From positions 283,224 through 347,223 of the forward strand of contig CAWEKI010000012.1 in NCBI GenBank assembly GCA_963809695.1: a stretch of DNA of 64,000 nucleotides. The letters are read 5' to 3'. The translations under genes were made by a program, and so were the position numbers. Shown one piece after another: positions 55,277 through 63,702 of the stretch. Below the pieces are notes generated by a model. It ran no database searches. It had not been told where the DNA came from and saw only the letters and a program-made list of their open reading frames with translations. Position 1 is the stretch's first letter; the number at the start of each line of letters is the position of its first letter. The DNA comes from JAGDMJ01 sp963809695 (GTDB lineage Bacteria > Bacteroidota > Ignavibacteria > UBA10030 > UBA6906).

Positions 55277-55430
55277 ATCCCTTCCCGGATGGGAATTTGC
55301 CAAACTGTCTCCGCAGTACCTCCACCGCACTCACGCGTTCTTCAGCCGACCGCTCGCGCCAGTATTGGCGATCATCCTTCGCCTGGGCGGGGTCTTTGAG
55401 GTTGTAGGTATGAATGATGCTTTTAGGCAT
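55230..55430 (-). CDS. Small partner of the nucleotidyltransferase, 67 aa
   Basis: Starts at ATG 55430 (MPKSIIHTYNLKDP); the longer open frame to 55742 reads through the hairpin repeat and is unlikely. The text DDRQYWRERSAEERVSAVEV, LRRQFGKF matches small proteins (YWxxRxPEERLxAVExLRxQ) that I recall next to DUF6036/MNT nucleotidyltransferases. It overlaps the start of that gene by 47 bp. Likely antitoxin or accessory component; function inferred from neighbourhood. Confidence 0.65.
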   Translation of the reverse strand: MPKSIIHTYNLKDPAQAKDDRQYWRERSAEERVSAVEVLRRQFGKFPSGKGYDGSQRLRRVLRVVQ

Positions 55431-55501
55431 GTAGAATGATACCGAACCAGAGCGACTTATGCAAGGCGGGGTTTTCGAGATCTGGAATCGAGTAGGAACG
55501 C

Positions 55502-55568
55502 ACAAAGCCACCCTCATATTGGGTGGCTTTATGCATTGGTGCCCGGAACAGGGAATGTCGTCAATGCG
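55502..55568 (+). repeat. Dispersed hairpin plus tRNA-end-like motif (copy 4)
   Basis: AAAGCCACCC / GGGTGGCTTT hairpin, then TTGGTGCCCGGAACAGGGAA and TCAATGCGGAA. The last 33 bases recur almost unchanged at 58614. Confidence 0.7.
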
Positions 55569-55900
55569 GAAATTCTTGCAGTGGTAAGAAGGTGGTTGTA
55601 GAGAGCGCCAATGTGGTATGATCAGTCTTTCCGTGCGTCTGCTCTGGCCAGCGCTCTGTATTTCCATCGCTGATGGGCCGGCAAATCGTCCATACCAAGA
55701 TGTTGACCTTGATTCTACGCACTTACGAAATAGCATGCCCATGCTGGTACAGGTGGGCTTTTGATTTTTCTGGAGGGCTCCCTCTTTGTTGCTCTTCTCA
55801 GTTATGTGGGTTCGTAGCGTGTATTGACATTGGTAGTTTTCCGAAGTACTTTCACGTCAGCGTTTTGATGGTTCTGTCTGTCTGCGCAAGAAGGAGATGC
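55569..55900. other. Leader region of the carboxypeptidase gene
   Basis: No gene is supported. The open frame running into the M14 gene from 55673 has no signal peptide and ends in the better start at 55901. Confidence 0.4.
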
Positions 55901-58273
55901 ATGAAGAAGCTGTTAGGATTGTTAATCTGCATGTGTGCCATGATTGCCAGCGTCACGGCGCAGGTGCAATACAGCAAGGTCAACGTCTCCATCTCCTCTC
56001 GTGCGGAGGTCGAGAAACTGTGCCGGCTCGGCCTCGGTCTGGAGGGTCCTTACCCGTCACAAGGAACAACCCTGACCCTTTTCCTGAGCGCAGGAGAATT
56101 GCAGCGGCTTGCGACCAGCGGCATCACGTATTCCGTAGTGATCCCGGATTGGCTGGCGTACTACCATGCACAGCGACAGGTCGAAGCGTCGTCACTCGCG
56201 AAGGGATCGCTCCACATGCCCCAATCGCATTTTCACTCAGGCTCAATGGGAGGGGCCCTGACGATGGCTGAACTGTTGGCCGATCTGGATTCCATGCATG
56301 CGCTCTATCCAGGTCTTGTTTCCGCCCGTGACAGCATCGGCCGGACGTTCGAGAACAGGCCGCTCTGGGCGCTGCGGATCAGCGCGCGCGCGGATTCCGG
56401 GGCATTGCCCGGAGCGTTGTATCTTGCGACCCATCATGGACGCGAGCCCGCGTCATTGATGACTGTTGTGTACTTCATGTGGTATCTTCTGGAGAACTAT
56501 GGAACGAATCCGGAGGTTGCCTCGCTTCTCGACAACCGTGAACTCTGGTTTATCCCGCTGGTGAATCCCGACGGATACTGCTACAATGAATCGCAATACC
56601 CCGAAGGCGGCGGCATGTGGAGAAGGAACAGGGCGCCGCACCCTCAGGATACGCTGTTCGGAGTCGACCTGAACAGGAATTATGGTTTCCAGTGGGGATT
56701 CGATGACATTGGATCGTCTTCTGATCCAAGCTTTGAAGATTACCGTGGTCCGGCGCCGTTTTCGGAACCGGAAACGCAAGCCGTCCGACGCTTCGCGAAG
56801 CAACATCACATTATTCTGGCGAACACCCTCCACTCATTCGCCGGCTATGTCTTCTCCCCATGGAATTTCAGCGGCCGGGAGACCGATGATTCGGTCCTGT
56901 ATGGCCGGATCGAATCGGACATGGTGCTCTTCAATAAATACAAATGCGGCGCCGGGTTTAGATACCGGACAAACGGGGACGCAACTGACTGGTTGTACGG
57001 CGACACATTGTCGAAGCCACGTATCTATGCCCTCACAACTGAGGTCGGGGCCGATTCAGACGGCTTCTGGCCGGACTGGCCGCGCATGCAAGAGATCGCT
57101 GTGGAGAACCTGCATGGCAATCTCATCCTCGCACACGCGGCGGGCCCCTTCCCACACATCGACAGAAGCGGAATGATTGCACAATTCAGCGTGGATTCCA
57201 TGCAGCTTGAGATTCCCTTCGTCAATGGGGGGGCCGGGGCGACGCCTCAATCGTTAGACGTGACGGTGTCGTGCCCAGACCTGGATTTCCAGAGGACCCA
57301 CGTCGCGGGTTACCGCTGGCAAGACCAGGCAAAGTTGACCCTTGTCGCGCGCAAGCGAAAGCCAGTGGGGAGCATGGTTCGCATTGCCCTCCAGTTAGAT
57401 TATCCCGGCGGGACGAATCTCGATACGTTGAACGTGCGATTGGGTCCCGCCTCGATAGTATATGCTGACGACGCGGAGTTCACGCGACATCGGTGGATTG
57501 CCACATCCACATCAGCTATCAAATGGGACACGACGAGTCTTTCCGCGCATTCCGGACGTCTGTCCTTTGCGGCAAATCCGGAGAACCAGTATGACGATTA
57601 TTATCTTGAAAGCTCGTTTCAGCTCGACAGCACACTCATATTTGCAGGGGGATTCACGGAAGTCCGATTCTGGCTGAAGGGCGTCAGCCAAGACTACATG
57701 AATTGCCTGAGAGTAGAGATCAGTTCGGATCGCGGAGTCACATGGAGTGCGCTGGCGGGGACCCTTACACATCCTGCTTCCGGGACTATCGGTGAGAGCC
57801 CCAAGGGTGTACCGGTGATCGACGGACGAATCCAAACGTGGACTGAAGAGTCGATGGACATCAGCCTGTTCGCGGGGATGGGGATCCTGCTTCGGTTTCG
57901 GTACACGTGTTTGAGCCCGGTGATTGCCGAGAATTTTCTCATAGACGACATCAGGATCCTCACGTACGGGTCCCTGACTGAAGTGACCCAGCCGGGGGGA
58001 CAACTTCCGGCGAGGTACTCACTCAGTCAGAACTACCCGAATCCCTTCAATCCCACAACCACGATCCAATACGCTCTGCCTCACCGCTCACAGGTGACGT
58101 TGACTGTCTACAACACCTTGGGTCAACAGGTCGCCTCACTGGTCAATGGCGACATCGGCGCTGGCTACCACGCTGTCCAATTTGACGGCAGAAATCTAGC
58201 CAGCGGCGTATATTTCTATAGGCTGCAAGCGGGATCGTTCGTGGAGACCAGGAAATTGCTGCTCGTGCGGTGA
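55901..58273 (+). CDS. M14 zinc carboxypeptidase with type IX sorting domain
   Basis: 790 residues from ATG 55901 (AAGGAGATGC upstream). Signal to SVTAQ; a propeptide-like domain (about 25-115); M14 catalytic domain with zinc ligands His179 and Glu182 (HGRE) and His311 (NTLHSFAGY), substrate residues in VDLNRNYGFQWG, and catalytic Glu381 in LTTEVGAD. Next come a beta-sandwich region and an MAM/immune-inhibitor-like domain (YADDAEFTRHRWIATST; LRVEISSDRGVTWSAL), then the T9SS sorting domain (LSQNYPNPFNPTTTIQYAL to TRKLLLVR). Carboxypeptidase of the T/Gram-negative secreted type. Confidence 0.93.
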   Translation: MKKLLGLLICMCAMIASVTAQVQYSKVNVSISSRAEVEKLCRLGLGLEGPYPSQGTTLTLFLSAGELQRLATSGITYSVVIPDWLAYYHAQRQVEASSLAKGSLHMPQSHFHSGSMGGALTMAELLADLDSMHALYPGLVSARDSIGRTFENRPLWALRISARADSGALPGALYLATHHGREPASLMTVVYFMWYLLENYGTNPEVASLLDNRELWFIPLVNPDGYCYNESQYPEGGGMWRRNRAPHPQDTLFGVDLNRNYGFQWGFDDIGSSSDPSFEDYRGPAPFSEPETQAVRRFAKQHHIILANTLHSFAGYVFSPWNFSGRETDDSVLYGRIESDMVLFNKYKCGAGFRYRTNGDATDWLYGDTLSKPRIYALTTEVGADSDGFWPDWPRMQEIAVENLHGNLILAHAAGPFPHIDRSGMIAQFSVDSMQLEIPFVNGGAGATPQSLDVTVSCPDLDFQRTHVAGYRWQDQAKLTLVARKRKPVGSMVRIALQLDYPGGTNLDTLNVRLGPASIVYADDAEFTRHRWIATSTSAIKWDTTSLSAHSGRLSFAANPENQYDDYYLESSFQLDSTLIFAGGFTEVRFWLKGVSQDYMNCLRVEISSDRGVTWSALAGTLTHPASGTIGESPKGVPVIDGRIQTWTEESMDISLFAGMGILLRFRYTCLSPVIAENFLIDDIRILTYGSLTEVTQPGGQLPARYSLSQNYPNPFNPTTTIQYALPHRSQVTLTVYNTLGQQVASLVNGDIGAGYHAVQFDGRNLASGVYFYRLQAGSFVETRKLLLVR

Positions 58274-58283
58274 TCACGCCTAG

Positions 58284-58448
58284 CAGAGTGGTTACAAGTT
58301 GGTTCAGAAGTTTTCAGAGGAAAATGAAAAGCCATCTATCGAAAAAGAGTAATATCGGTAAGTGGCTTTCTTGTTTTAACTTGCGGGGTGCCCGGAACCC
58401 CGTCCCAACACCGGACGGGGTCTGGGGACCGGCGTAACGGTCCCTCGG
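58284..58448 (+). repeat. Dispersed hairpin plus tRNA-end-like motif (copy 5) with extra hairpin
   Basis: GAAAAGCCATCTATCG / CGGTAAGTGGCTTTC, then GTGCCCGGAAC (58388-58398) leading into CCCCGTCC-AACACC-GGACGGGG. Confidence 0.65.
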
Positions 58449-58513
58449 CAGGACCCCGCCCGAAAACCGGGCGAGTGTTTCGAGGCCGGTCCGTCCCGAC
58501 GATGGTCGGGACG
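58449..58513 (+). repeat. 65-bp GC-rich palindromic module (copy B)
   Basis: 95% identical to 54705-54769, with differences in loop or unpaired positions. A GAGCGAGCGAAGC-type segment follows. Confidence 0.8.
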
Positions 58514-58569
58514 GAGGGTTTCGCCCTGAGCGAGCGAAGCGTGCCGAAGGGCTCAACATGCAGCCCGGT

Positions 58570-58655
58570 ATTAACGACAAATGGCATTCCATAGAACGGA
58601 ATGCCATTTGTCGTTGGTGCCCGGAACAGGGAATATTGTCAATGCGGAATTGTTT
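58570..58655 (+). repeat. Dispersed hairpin plus tRNA-end-like motif (copy 6)
   Basis: ACGACAAATGGCATTCC / GGAATGCCATTTGTCGT is a perfect 17-bp inverted repeat, followed by TTGGTGCCCGGAACAGGG and a shared TTGTCAATGCGGAATT tail. Confidence 0.75.
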
Positions 58656-59043
58656 GCGGTACTAAGGAGGCCCTTGTGATGGTAGATACCGATCTCTGGG
58701 AGTACAGGCCGGTTTATCTTCTTCATACGGCTTCCACAGCCGCTGAAAGTGAAATTGGTAACGTGAACGGGAACACCCAACAGAATTGGAGGGGTATGCC
58801 CCTATTCTGAGGGGGGTGGGGGTCGAGAGCGAGTGATGCGCAAGCAGTTGAGGACAAAATTCACGGAGCCTGCTCTCATTCGGATGGAAGCATTGCCGGA
58901 GTTCGGCAGACAACGAGTCGCAGCGACCAAAACCTGAATATACCGTCGCTTAAAATTCTGATATTCTGGCACGGGTCGGGCGTCACTCCTGCTGTTGCAG
59001 AACTGTGGAGAGTGACCATGAGCACGGAGGTTGTGACCCACCC
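58656..59043. other. Intergenic stretch
   Basis: Plus-strand frames (AAGGAGG then MVDTDLWEYRPVYLLHT near 58680) are not convincing as a gene. Otherwise nothing recognised. Confidence 0.3.
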
Positions 59044-59072
59044 TTGACATTCCTAGAGATTCGATGTACTCT
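59044..59072 (+). promoter_or_regulatory. Sigma70-type promoter with conserved spacer (copy 3)
   Basis: TTGACA, 17 bp containing AGAGATTCGATG, TACTCT; 36 bp before the start of the BNR gene. Confidence 0.65.
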
Positions 59073-59107
59073 TTACCACACAATCGACGGAACAAGCGGT
59101 GCCCTCA

Positions 59108-61417
59108 ATGAAGATCCTTCTCGTGTCGATAGCTATCAGTGTCGGATGTTGCATCAGCGTGGCCCAGGAAGAGCCAGACGCAAAGCTGCGTTCCTTCACT
59201 CACAATGAAGGCACGAAGGCCTCGATCGCTTCTTCTACTCCTGCATGGCTCTTCTTAAACGGGGTGCCTTATCAGTTCCCGGAAGGATACGAGGGGACCG
59301 TCGCGCACGGTTCCCAGAAGGAGCTCCTTGGGAATCGCTCGGTGGCAACAACTGTCTTAGGCACACAAGTTTCAGGCACAGGCATATTCGAGTCTGTCCC
59401 GGGACCATTTGGAGGAATCGTCCGGAGTATTGCAGCTGATTCTAGTGGGTGGCTATTTCTCGCGAGTGACGGTGGGGTGTACAGGTCAACTGACAATGGG
59501 TCGCATTGGGATATGCACCCTTTTCCCACTCAGTCATACAACTCTGTTGAACCGGTAACAGTGTTGGCTCCGGGCATTATTGTAGCGGAAACAGATTTTT
59601 CCAATTTCATTACAACGGACAGGGGAGAATCCTGGAATTTCCTGTGGGGTGACCTTCATGGCTTTGCCGTCGATACCAGCGGAGACATCTATGCGGGCTC
59701 AACCACCGGGGGGGTCAAAATATCGGTTGACAGCGCGAAATCCTGGAGACCGTTTGCCCTGGCAAACAGGAAGATTTGGAAGGTGGTCTTATGTGGTAAC
59801 GGGAAATTCGCGTGCTATTCTGACTCTGGGCTGTACCTCTCGTCGGATAAGGGGCTCAGCTGGAGGTTGAGCCAATATAGAAACGGGTTCATCATGAGCC
59901 CGGCCTGGGATGGACGCGGAAACCTTTTTGGAGTCTCGGGTTCTGAAGTTATTGTAACCAGGGATTTTGGCAACACATGGCAATCGGTGTTTCGCTCGAG
60001 TTCAGAGATGATCTACCGCCTCTACGCTGAGAGGGACGGGCAGGTTTGGGTCATTACTTCGAGGAGCATGTACCTATCCAAGGATGCCGGGGCAACGTGG
60101 AAAGAGGTTCTCTTTCCTATTGGCAACCCGCTGACTGTAAGCCGCGACACCTTGGGCAATCTGCTAGCAGGCAGTTTTGAGGGTGTTCACCGTTACAACT
60201 CTCAAAGCGGCCAATGGGATGAACTCAACAACGGCCTTCATGCACGACGAATCGAGGCCATCACATTCACCCGCGGTGGGTCAATCCTTGTCATCAGCCT
60301 GGGCTCGATGTTCCGCAGCAGCAATGGGGGCGGGCACTGGGATCGGGTGTCCATCGATTCGTCGGGGGTTTTCAATTTTTATGCCCCCATGCTTGTTTCT
60401 TCTTCCGGCAGGATCTTCGTGTGTGCTTCGCTTAAGAATCCTGCAGAGTCCGGCTTGCTGCAGTCGACCGATGATGGGGTTTCGTGGATTAAGGTATCGG
60501 TCCTGTCGAACCGCACTGCGATTTATGGTATCACGGAGAGTGCCTCCGGTGCTCTCTTCGCCGGTACTGCACTCGGTGATATCTTTCGCTCGACAGACTC
60601 CGGAAGCTCGTGGAAGAAAGTTGTTTCAAGCGACACCTCGTCGGGCGTAACGTGCATGGCCTCAGATAAAACAGGGAGTTCTTATGCCGCCGCAGATACG
60701 TCATTCCTTCTGTCTCGGGATGGAGTTGTCTGGCAGAGGGGACCATTGAATCGTGGGTACTCGTTACAGGAATCAATGACGATCGACGTACGAGGGGACA
60801 TCTTTCTGGGGTCCTTTGGCGGCGGACTGTACCATTCGCGGGATCGGGGGATGACGTGGAAGGCGGAAGGCGGTGACGCGGGACTTCCAGACCACTCAGT
60901 CCTGAGCACAGCAGGAGATGACAGTGGAAACGTCGTTGTGGGAGCAGGGAATGGGATCTATCGCCTGGAGGATTCTGTGGATCATTGGCTATGGTTTGGC
61001 TATGGGATGCCTTCGACATTTGTTATCTCCCTTTCGATTTCTCCGCTGGGCTTTGTTTTTGCCGGGACGCAAGACTATGGTCTATTCAAAAGCGCCGGTC
61101 CAATCGGGACGCGGGTCCTTCCCGCCGAGCCGCCCCCGCCGGACAACGAGATTGTCGAATATACACTCTTTCAAAACTATCCCAACCCCTTCAACCCCTC
61201 GACCACCATCGGCTATGCGTTGCCGCAGCGGTCAAGCGTCACGCTCAGCGTGTTCAACATACTTGGTCAACACGTGACTACGCTCGTCGACGGCGAGGTC
61301 GAAGCCGGGTACCACGAAGTGCAGTTCGACGCGACAGGGCTGGCAAGCGGGGTGTACCTTTACCGACTAGAATCGGGTGTCTTCACCCAGACCCGGAAGC
61401 TGTGTGTCATTCGGTAA
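59108..61417 (+). CDS. Secreted BNR/YCF48 propeller protein with sorting domain
   Basis: 769 residues from ATG 59108; a GTG at 59099 is the alternative. Signal to SVAQ (about 20). The body holds about 12-14 propeller-type blades with Asp-box motifs STDNGSHW, TTDRGESWN, SSDKGLSW, SKDAGATW, SSNGGGHW, STDDGVSW, STDSGSSW and SRDRGMTW, i.e. a double propeller as in xyloglucanase-like or sortilin-like proteins, without identifiable acid residues. Sorting domain from LFQNYPNPFNPSTTIGYAL to TRKLCVIR. Function unknown; ligand binding likely. Confidence 0.85.
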   Translation: MKILLVSIAISVGCCISVAQEEPDAKLRSFTHNEGTKASIASSTPAWLFLNGVPYQFPEGYEGTVAHGSQKELLGNRSVATTVLGTQVSGTGIFESVPGPFGGIVRSIAADSSGWLFLASDGGVYRSTDNGSHWDMHPFPTQSYNSVEPVTVLAPGIIVAETDFSNFITTDRGESWNFLWGDLHGFAVDTSGDIYAGSTTGGVKISVDSAKSWRPFALANRKIWKVVLCGNGKFACYSDSGLYLSSDKGLSWRLSQYRNGFIMSPAWDGRGNLFGVSGSEVIVTRDFGNTWQSVFRSSSEMIYRLYAERDGQVWVITSRSMYLSKDAGATWKEVLFPIGNPLTVSRDTLGNLLAGSFEGVHRYNSQSGQWDELNNGLHARRIEAITFTRGGSILVISLGSMFRSSNGGGHWDRVSIDSSGVFNFYAPMLVSSSGRIFVCASLKNPAESGLLQSTDDGVSWIKVSVLSNRTAIYGITESASGALFAGTALGDIFRSTDSGSSWKKVVSSDTSSGVTCMASDKTGSSYAAADTSFLLSRDGVVWQRGPLNRGYSLQESMTIDVRGDIFLGSFGGGLYHSRDRGMTWKAEGGDAGLPDHSVLSTAGDDSGNVVVGAGNGIYRLEDSVDHWLWFGYGMPSTFVISLSISPLGFVFAGTQDYGLFKSAGPIGTRVLPAEPPPPDNEIVEYTLFQNYPNPFNPSTTIGYALPQRSSVTLSVFNILGQHVTTLVDGEVEAGYHEVQFDATGLASGVYLYRLESGVFTQTRKLCVIR

Positions 61418-61607
61418 GCATCAGGGTCGGTGGGCACGCGCAGCAGCAGACTAGCCGAAGGCAGGCGGGGTCGGGCTGGAAGGAAAAAGAGCCAACTGGG
61501 GGGTGCCTCCCCCGCCCCACGGCCTCATCATTCGGTGAGGGGTCGAGGGGCATGCTTTTGGGGGGCCATCAATAACGAGAAGGAGGGCTTCTGTGCGCAT
61601 TGAACCC

Positions 61608-61640
61608 GTGCCCGGAACAGGACCGTTCGACTCTCTCGCA
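61608..61640 (+). repeat. tRNA-end-like motif (copy 7a)
   Basis: GTGCCCGGAACAGGACC at 61608, then GTTCGACTC and a CGCTC-rich segment. The preceding hairpin is weak. Confidence 0.5.
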
Positions 61641-61687
61641 AAGAGCGCTCGTTCGCTCACGGTTCCTGGCCTATATGCATAGAAGGG

Positions 61688-61760
61688 CCGCAAACATCGC
61701 GGCCCGCTCTTGTGCCCGGAACAGGACCCCGCTCTAACACCGAGCGGGGTTTCGGGGTGG
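61688..61760 (+). repeat. Hairpin, tRNA-end-like motif (copy 7b) and covarying hairpin
   Basis: GGGCCGC-AAACATC-GCGGCCC, GTGCCCGGAACAGGA at 61712, then CCCCGCTC-TAACACC-GAGCGGGG. Confidence 0.65.
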
Positions 61761-61816
61761 GTGGGACCACCCCTCAACTTGAAATTCTGTCCTGTTGTGG
61801 GAGCAGAGGAAACAAA

Positions 61817-61844
61817 AACGCCCCCTTAGAAACAGGGGGCGTTT
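61817..61844 (-). terminator. Terminator of the tRNA-Leu gene
   Basis: AAAACGCCCCC / GGGGGCGTTTT hairpin with T-rich flank on the minus strand, directly downstream of the tRNA. Confidence 0.8.
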
Positions 61845-61854
61845 TCGTTTCCCG

Positions 61855-61938
61855 TGCCCGGAGGGGGAGTTGAACCCCCATTCCCTTGCGAGAACTAGCT
61901 CCTGAAGCTAGCGCGTCTGCCAATTTCGCCATCCGGGC
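61855..61938 (-). tRNA. trnL: tRNA-Leu(CAG)
   Basis: Acceptor GCCCGGA / TCCGGGC; anticodon arm CTAGC-TTCAGGA-GCTAG with anticodon CAG; long variable arm (TTCTCGCAAGGGAA) as in leucine tRNAs; T-arm GGGGGTTCAACTCCCCC. CCA is not encoded (the gene is followed by C-GGG). The acceptor end GTGCCCGGA, read on the plus strand, matches the dispersed repeats nearby. Confidence 0.95.
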
Positions 61939-62262
61939 GTCAAAAACAGCGTATTTTCTAAGCCTCGAAACCAAAAACACTCCAAAATCCACAATCGAAT
62001 GTAAGACTTTGGTAAGACTTTGTATCTGGTGGTATACAGTGGTAACGGCTTAGGTAAGGCTAATGTAAGGAAAGGAGAAGGAAAATCCAAGGGGGAAATT
62101 CGGACAAGTTCCTTCCCGTGTACTCGTTGCGCTATGGATTTCGCACAATATTGGTAGACATAATCGGTCCTCCACCATTTGTATACCCGTCATGTATGCT
62201 ATGCGGACGCCGTGACCGGGTGGAGAGCTGTATGTTAACAGTCATGGCGATCCTAAAAAGGT
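61939..62262. other. Upstream region of tRNA-Leu
   Basis: Contains short direct repeats GTAAGACTTTG (62001-62022) and GGTAAGGCTAATGTAAGG. No gene. Confidence 0.35.
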
Positions 62263-62334
62263 TGAGTGCAGGCGATCGATAATAGCATACCCCTGCACAG
62301 AAAAGGGATCCAGTAATGGGTCCCTTACTTTTTC
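62263..62334 (+). ncRNA. Candidate small RNA copy 2
   Basis: 28-nt box (62263-62290) as at 14921, then the AAGGGATCC / GGGTCCCTT terminator with T5 at 62303-62333; about 72 nt in total. Confidence 0.4.
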
Positions 62335-62494
62335 ATCAATACACTAGGAGAGCGCCCGCATGGATAACGGCAACAGGGAATGTCTTGTTGCGGCCTGAAA
62401 CGATACCCGGATCCCGAAAGTCGCTCTACCTGGAACATTGGTGAGCAGTTATTAAGGACCACCAAAGGGTGAGAGTCAGTTCTATGGACTCTCA

Positions 62495-62929
62495 TTAGAT
62501 ACCGACATGCCACAGATAGATTTTCCAGATTCCCTCACCTTCTCGGTAAAGAACTAGCGAGTGATAACGAGGGTCTTGTTTTTGAGCATTGACCGTCTTT
62601 AACTCCACATAGATAGCGTCTTCGTTCTTATTGCTGCGCGCGGTAACCTGTACCCCTTCGCGTGTGGAGTCCTCCTGGAGAATCGCTTTCCGATTGTCCC
62701 CTTTGAGCGCATCCCAGAGACTCGTCATGTTCTTCCCACTGATTACATATGCTTCGGGGGCAATATACTGCTTGAACTCATCGAAGGGCTTCCCCGCCAT
62801 CATCTTGTGGATGTACTCAATAGTGGCGTAGATTTCCTTCGCCTTCGTGCTGTCTTGCGCCATTGAGAGAGGGCAAACGACTAAAAGCAACACAACCAGC
62901 GTAAGCGGGATTGATGTGTGACGGCTCAT
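62495..62929 (-). CDS. Small secreted protein with NTF2/DUF4440-like domain
   Basis: 144 residues with a signal peptide (LVVLLLVVCPLSMAQ) and a compact alpha-beta domain: IYATIEYIHKMMAGKPFDEF, then EGIWKIYLWHVGI at the end. It resembles NTF2-like/DUF4440 folds, in which a C-terminal WKI strand closes a cone. No active-site motif. Likely a periplasmic small protein of unknown role. Confidence 0.6.
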   Translation of the reverse strand: MSRHTSIPLTLVVLLLVVCPLSMAQDSTKAKEIYATIEYIHKMMAGKPFDEFKQYIAPEAYVISGKNMTSLWDALKGDNRKAILQEDSTREGVQVTARSNKNEDAIYVELKTVNAQKQDPRYHSLVLYREGEGIWKIYLWHVGI

Positions 62930-63036
62930 AGCCTTCTCCTCCTTTGTTTAGTTGGTTGACCGCAAAACGACGAACGTTCTGCGATTGTAAGGTACGTCAG
63001 TAAACCGTGCAGTTTCCAGGTCTGAATGAGTGGTTT

Positions 63037-63702
63037 TCACAGCACCTCAAAGAGCAGACCTACTCCAACCGAGAAGCCATTGAAATAGGGGTTGTAGCCT
63101 CGTGTCCTGTCGATCTCGGTGAAATTGTACCGAGTGGATAGATCAAGTGCCAGAGATGTCGAAAGATCGAAGGTGGCACCGCCGACCACTCCAACGCCAA
63201 AAGAGTCAAAGCCCCAAGAGGCAAAGTCATAGCTGTCTGCGGAAACGCGCTGTATGTCATTCATGTGAGTCCAAAGAAGTCGCACTCCTAGATATGGCCG
63301 TACCGGTCCTGACAACAGATCAGCCTGCGCGCCCCCCGAGACGACGTAGAGATCGCCGTGAAACTCTGGCCCACCCGAGCCATTGCCGCTAGAGCTGACC
63401 CAGTCGTAGCTTCCATCACCCTTCAACCAAGAATACGAGGCGTCCGCAGCAAATGTGAGCAATCCCCGAGGGGGTTTGTACCGACATTCCACACCCACCC
63501 ATGGCTCCCACGGACCAAACCCAAAGCCGCTGTCGTGGGTAAGGTAAACGTCTGTCCCACGGCTAGCGGATTCGGTGGAGAAGAGATAGAGGAGTCCCCC
63601 TTTCAAACCGAGTTTCAAGGATTGTCCATTTGCTAGCGACCATCCAACGAAGGTAACGAGAGCTAGGATGAATATGCGGGAAGTAGCTTTTGTAGAGGCC
63701 AT
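63037..63702 (-). CDS. Outer-membrane beta-barrel protein, 221 aa
   Basis: 221 residues with signal to LANGQ and alternating hydrophobic strands (LKLGLKGGLLYLFST; WVGVECRYKPP; FHGDLYVVSGGAQADLLSG; PYLGVRLLWTH; LALDLSTRYNFTEI) ending in VGVGLLFEVL. This matches small OmpW/Opa-like or OprG-type eight-stranded barrels. Its neighbour at 62495 may be co-transcribed (107 bp apart). Function unknown. Confidence 0.72.
   Translation of the reverse strand: MASTKATSRIFILALVTFVGWSLANGQSLKLGLKGGLLYLFSTESASRGTDVYLTHDSGFGFGPWEPWVGVECRYKPPRGLLTFAADASYSWLKGDGSYDWVSSSGNGSGGPEFHGDLYVVSGGAQADLLSGPVRPYLGVRLLWTHMNDIQRVSADSYDFASWGFDSFGVGVVGGATFDLSTSLALDLSTRYNFTEIDRTRGYNPYFNGFSVGVGLLFEVL

Noticed and set aside
55431..55742. 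Extended start for the small partner gene (170 codons)
   Set aside because: The extension runs through a hairpin repeat and has no coding character; ATG 55430 fits the family length.
54519..58655. CRISPR array
   Set aside because: Repeat copies are kilobases apart with genes between them; no regular spacers and no cas genes.
58601..58810. Small plus-strand frame after copy 6 of the hairpin repeat
   Set aside because: Begins inside the hairpin itself and lacks coding features.
54519..61760. Integron attC array
   Set aside because: Repeats lack the GTTRRRY/RYYYAAC core pair and there is no integron integrase; hairpins differ in stem sequence and size.
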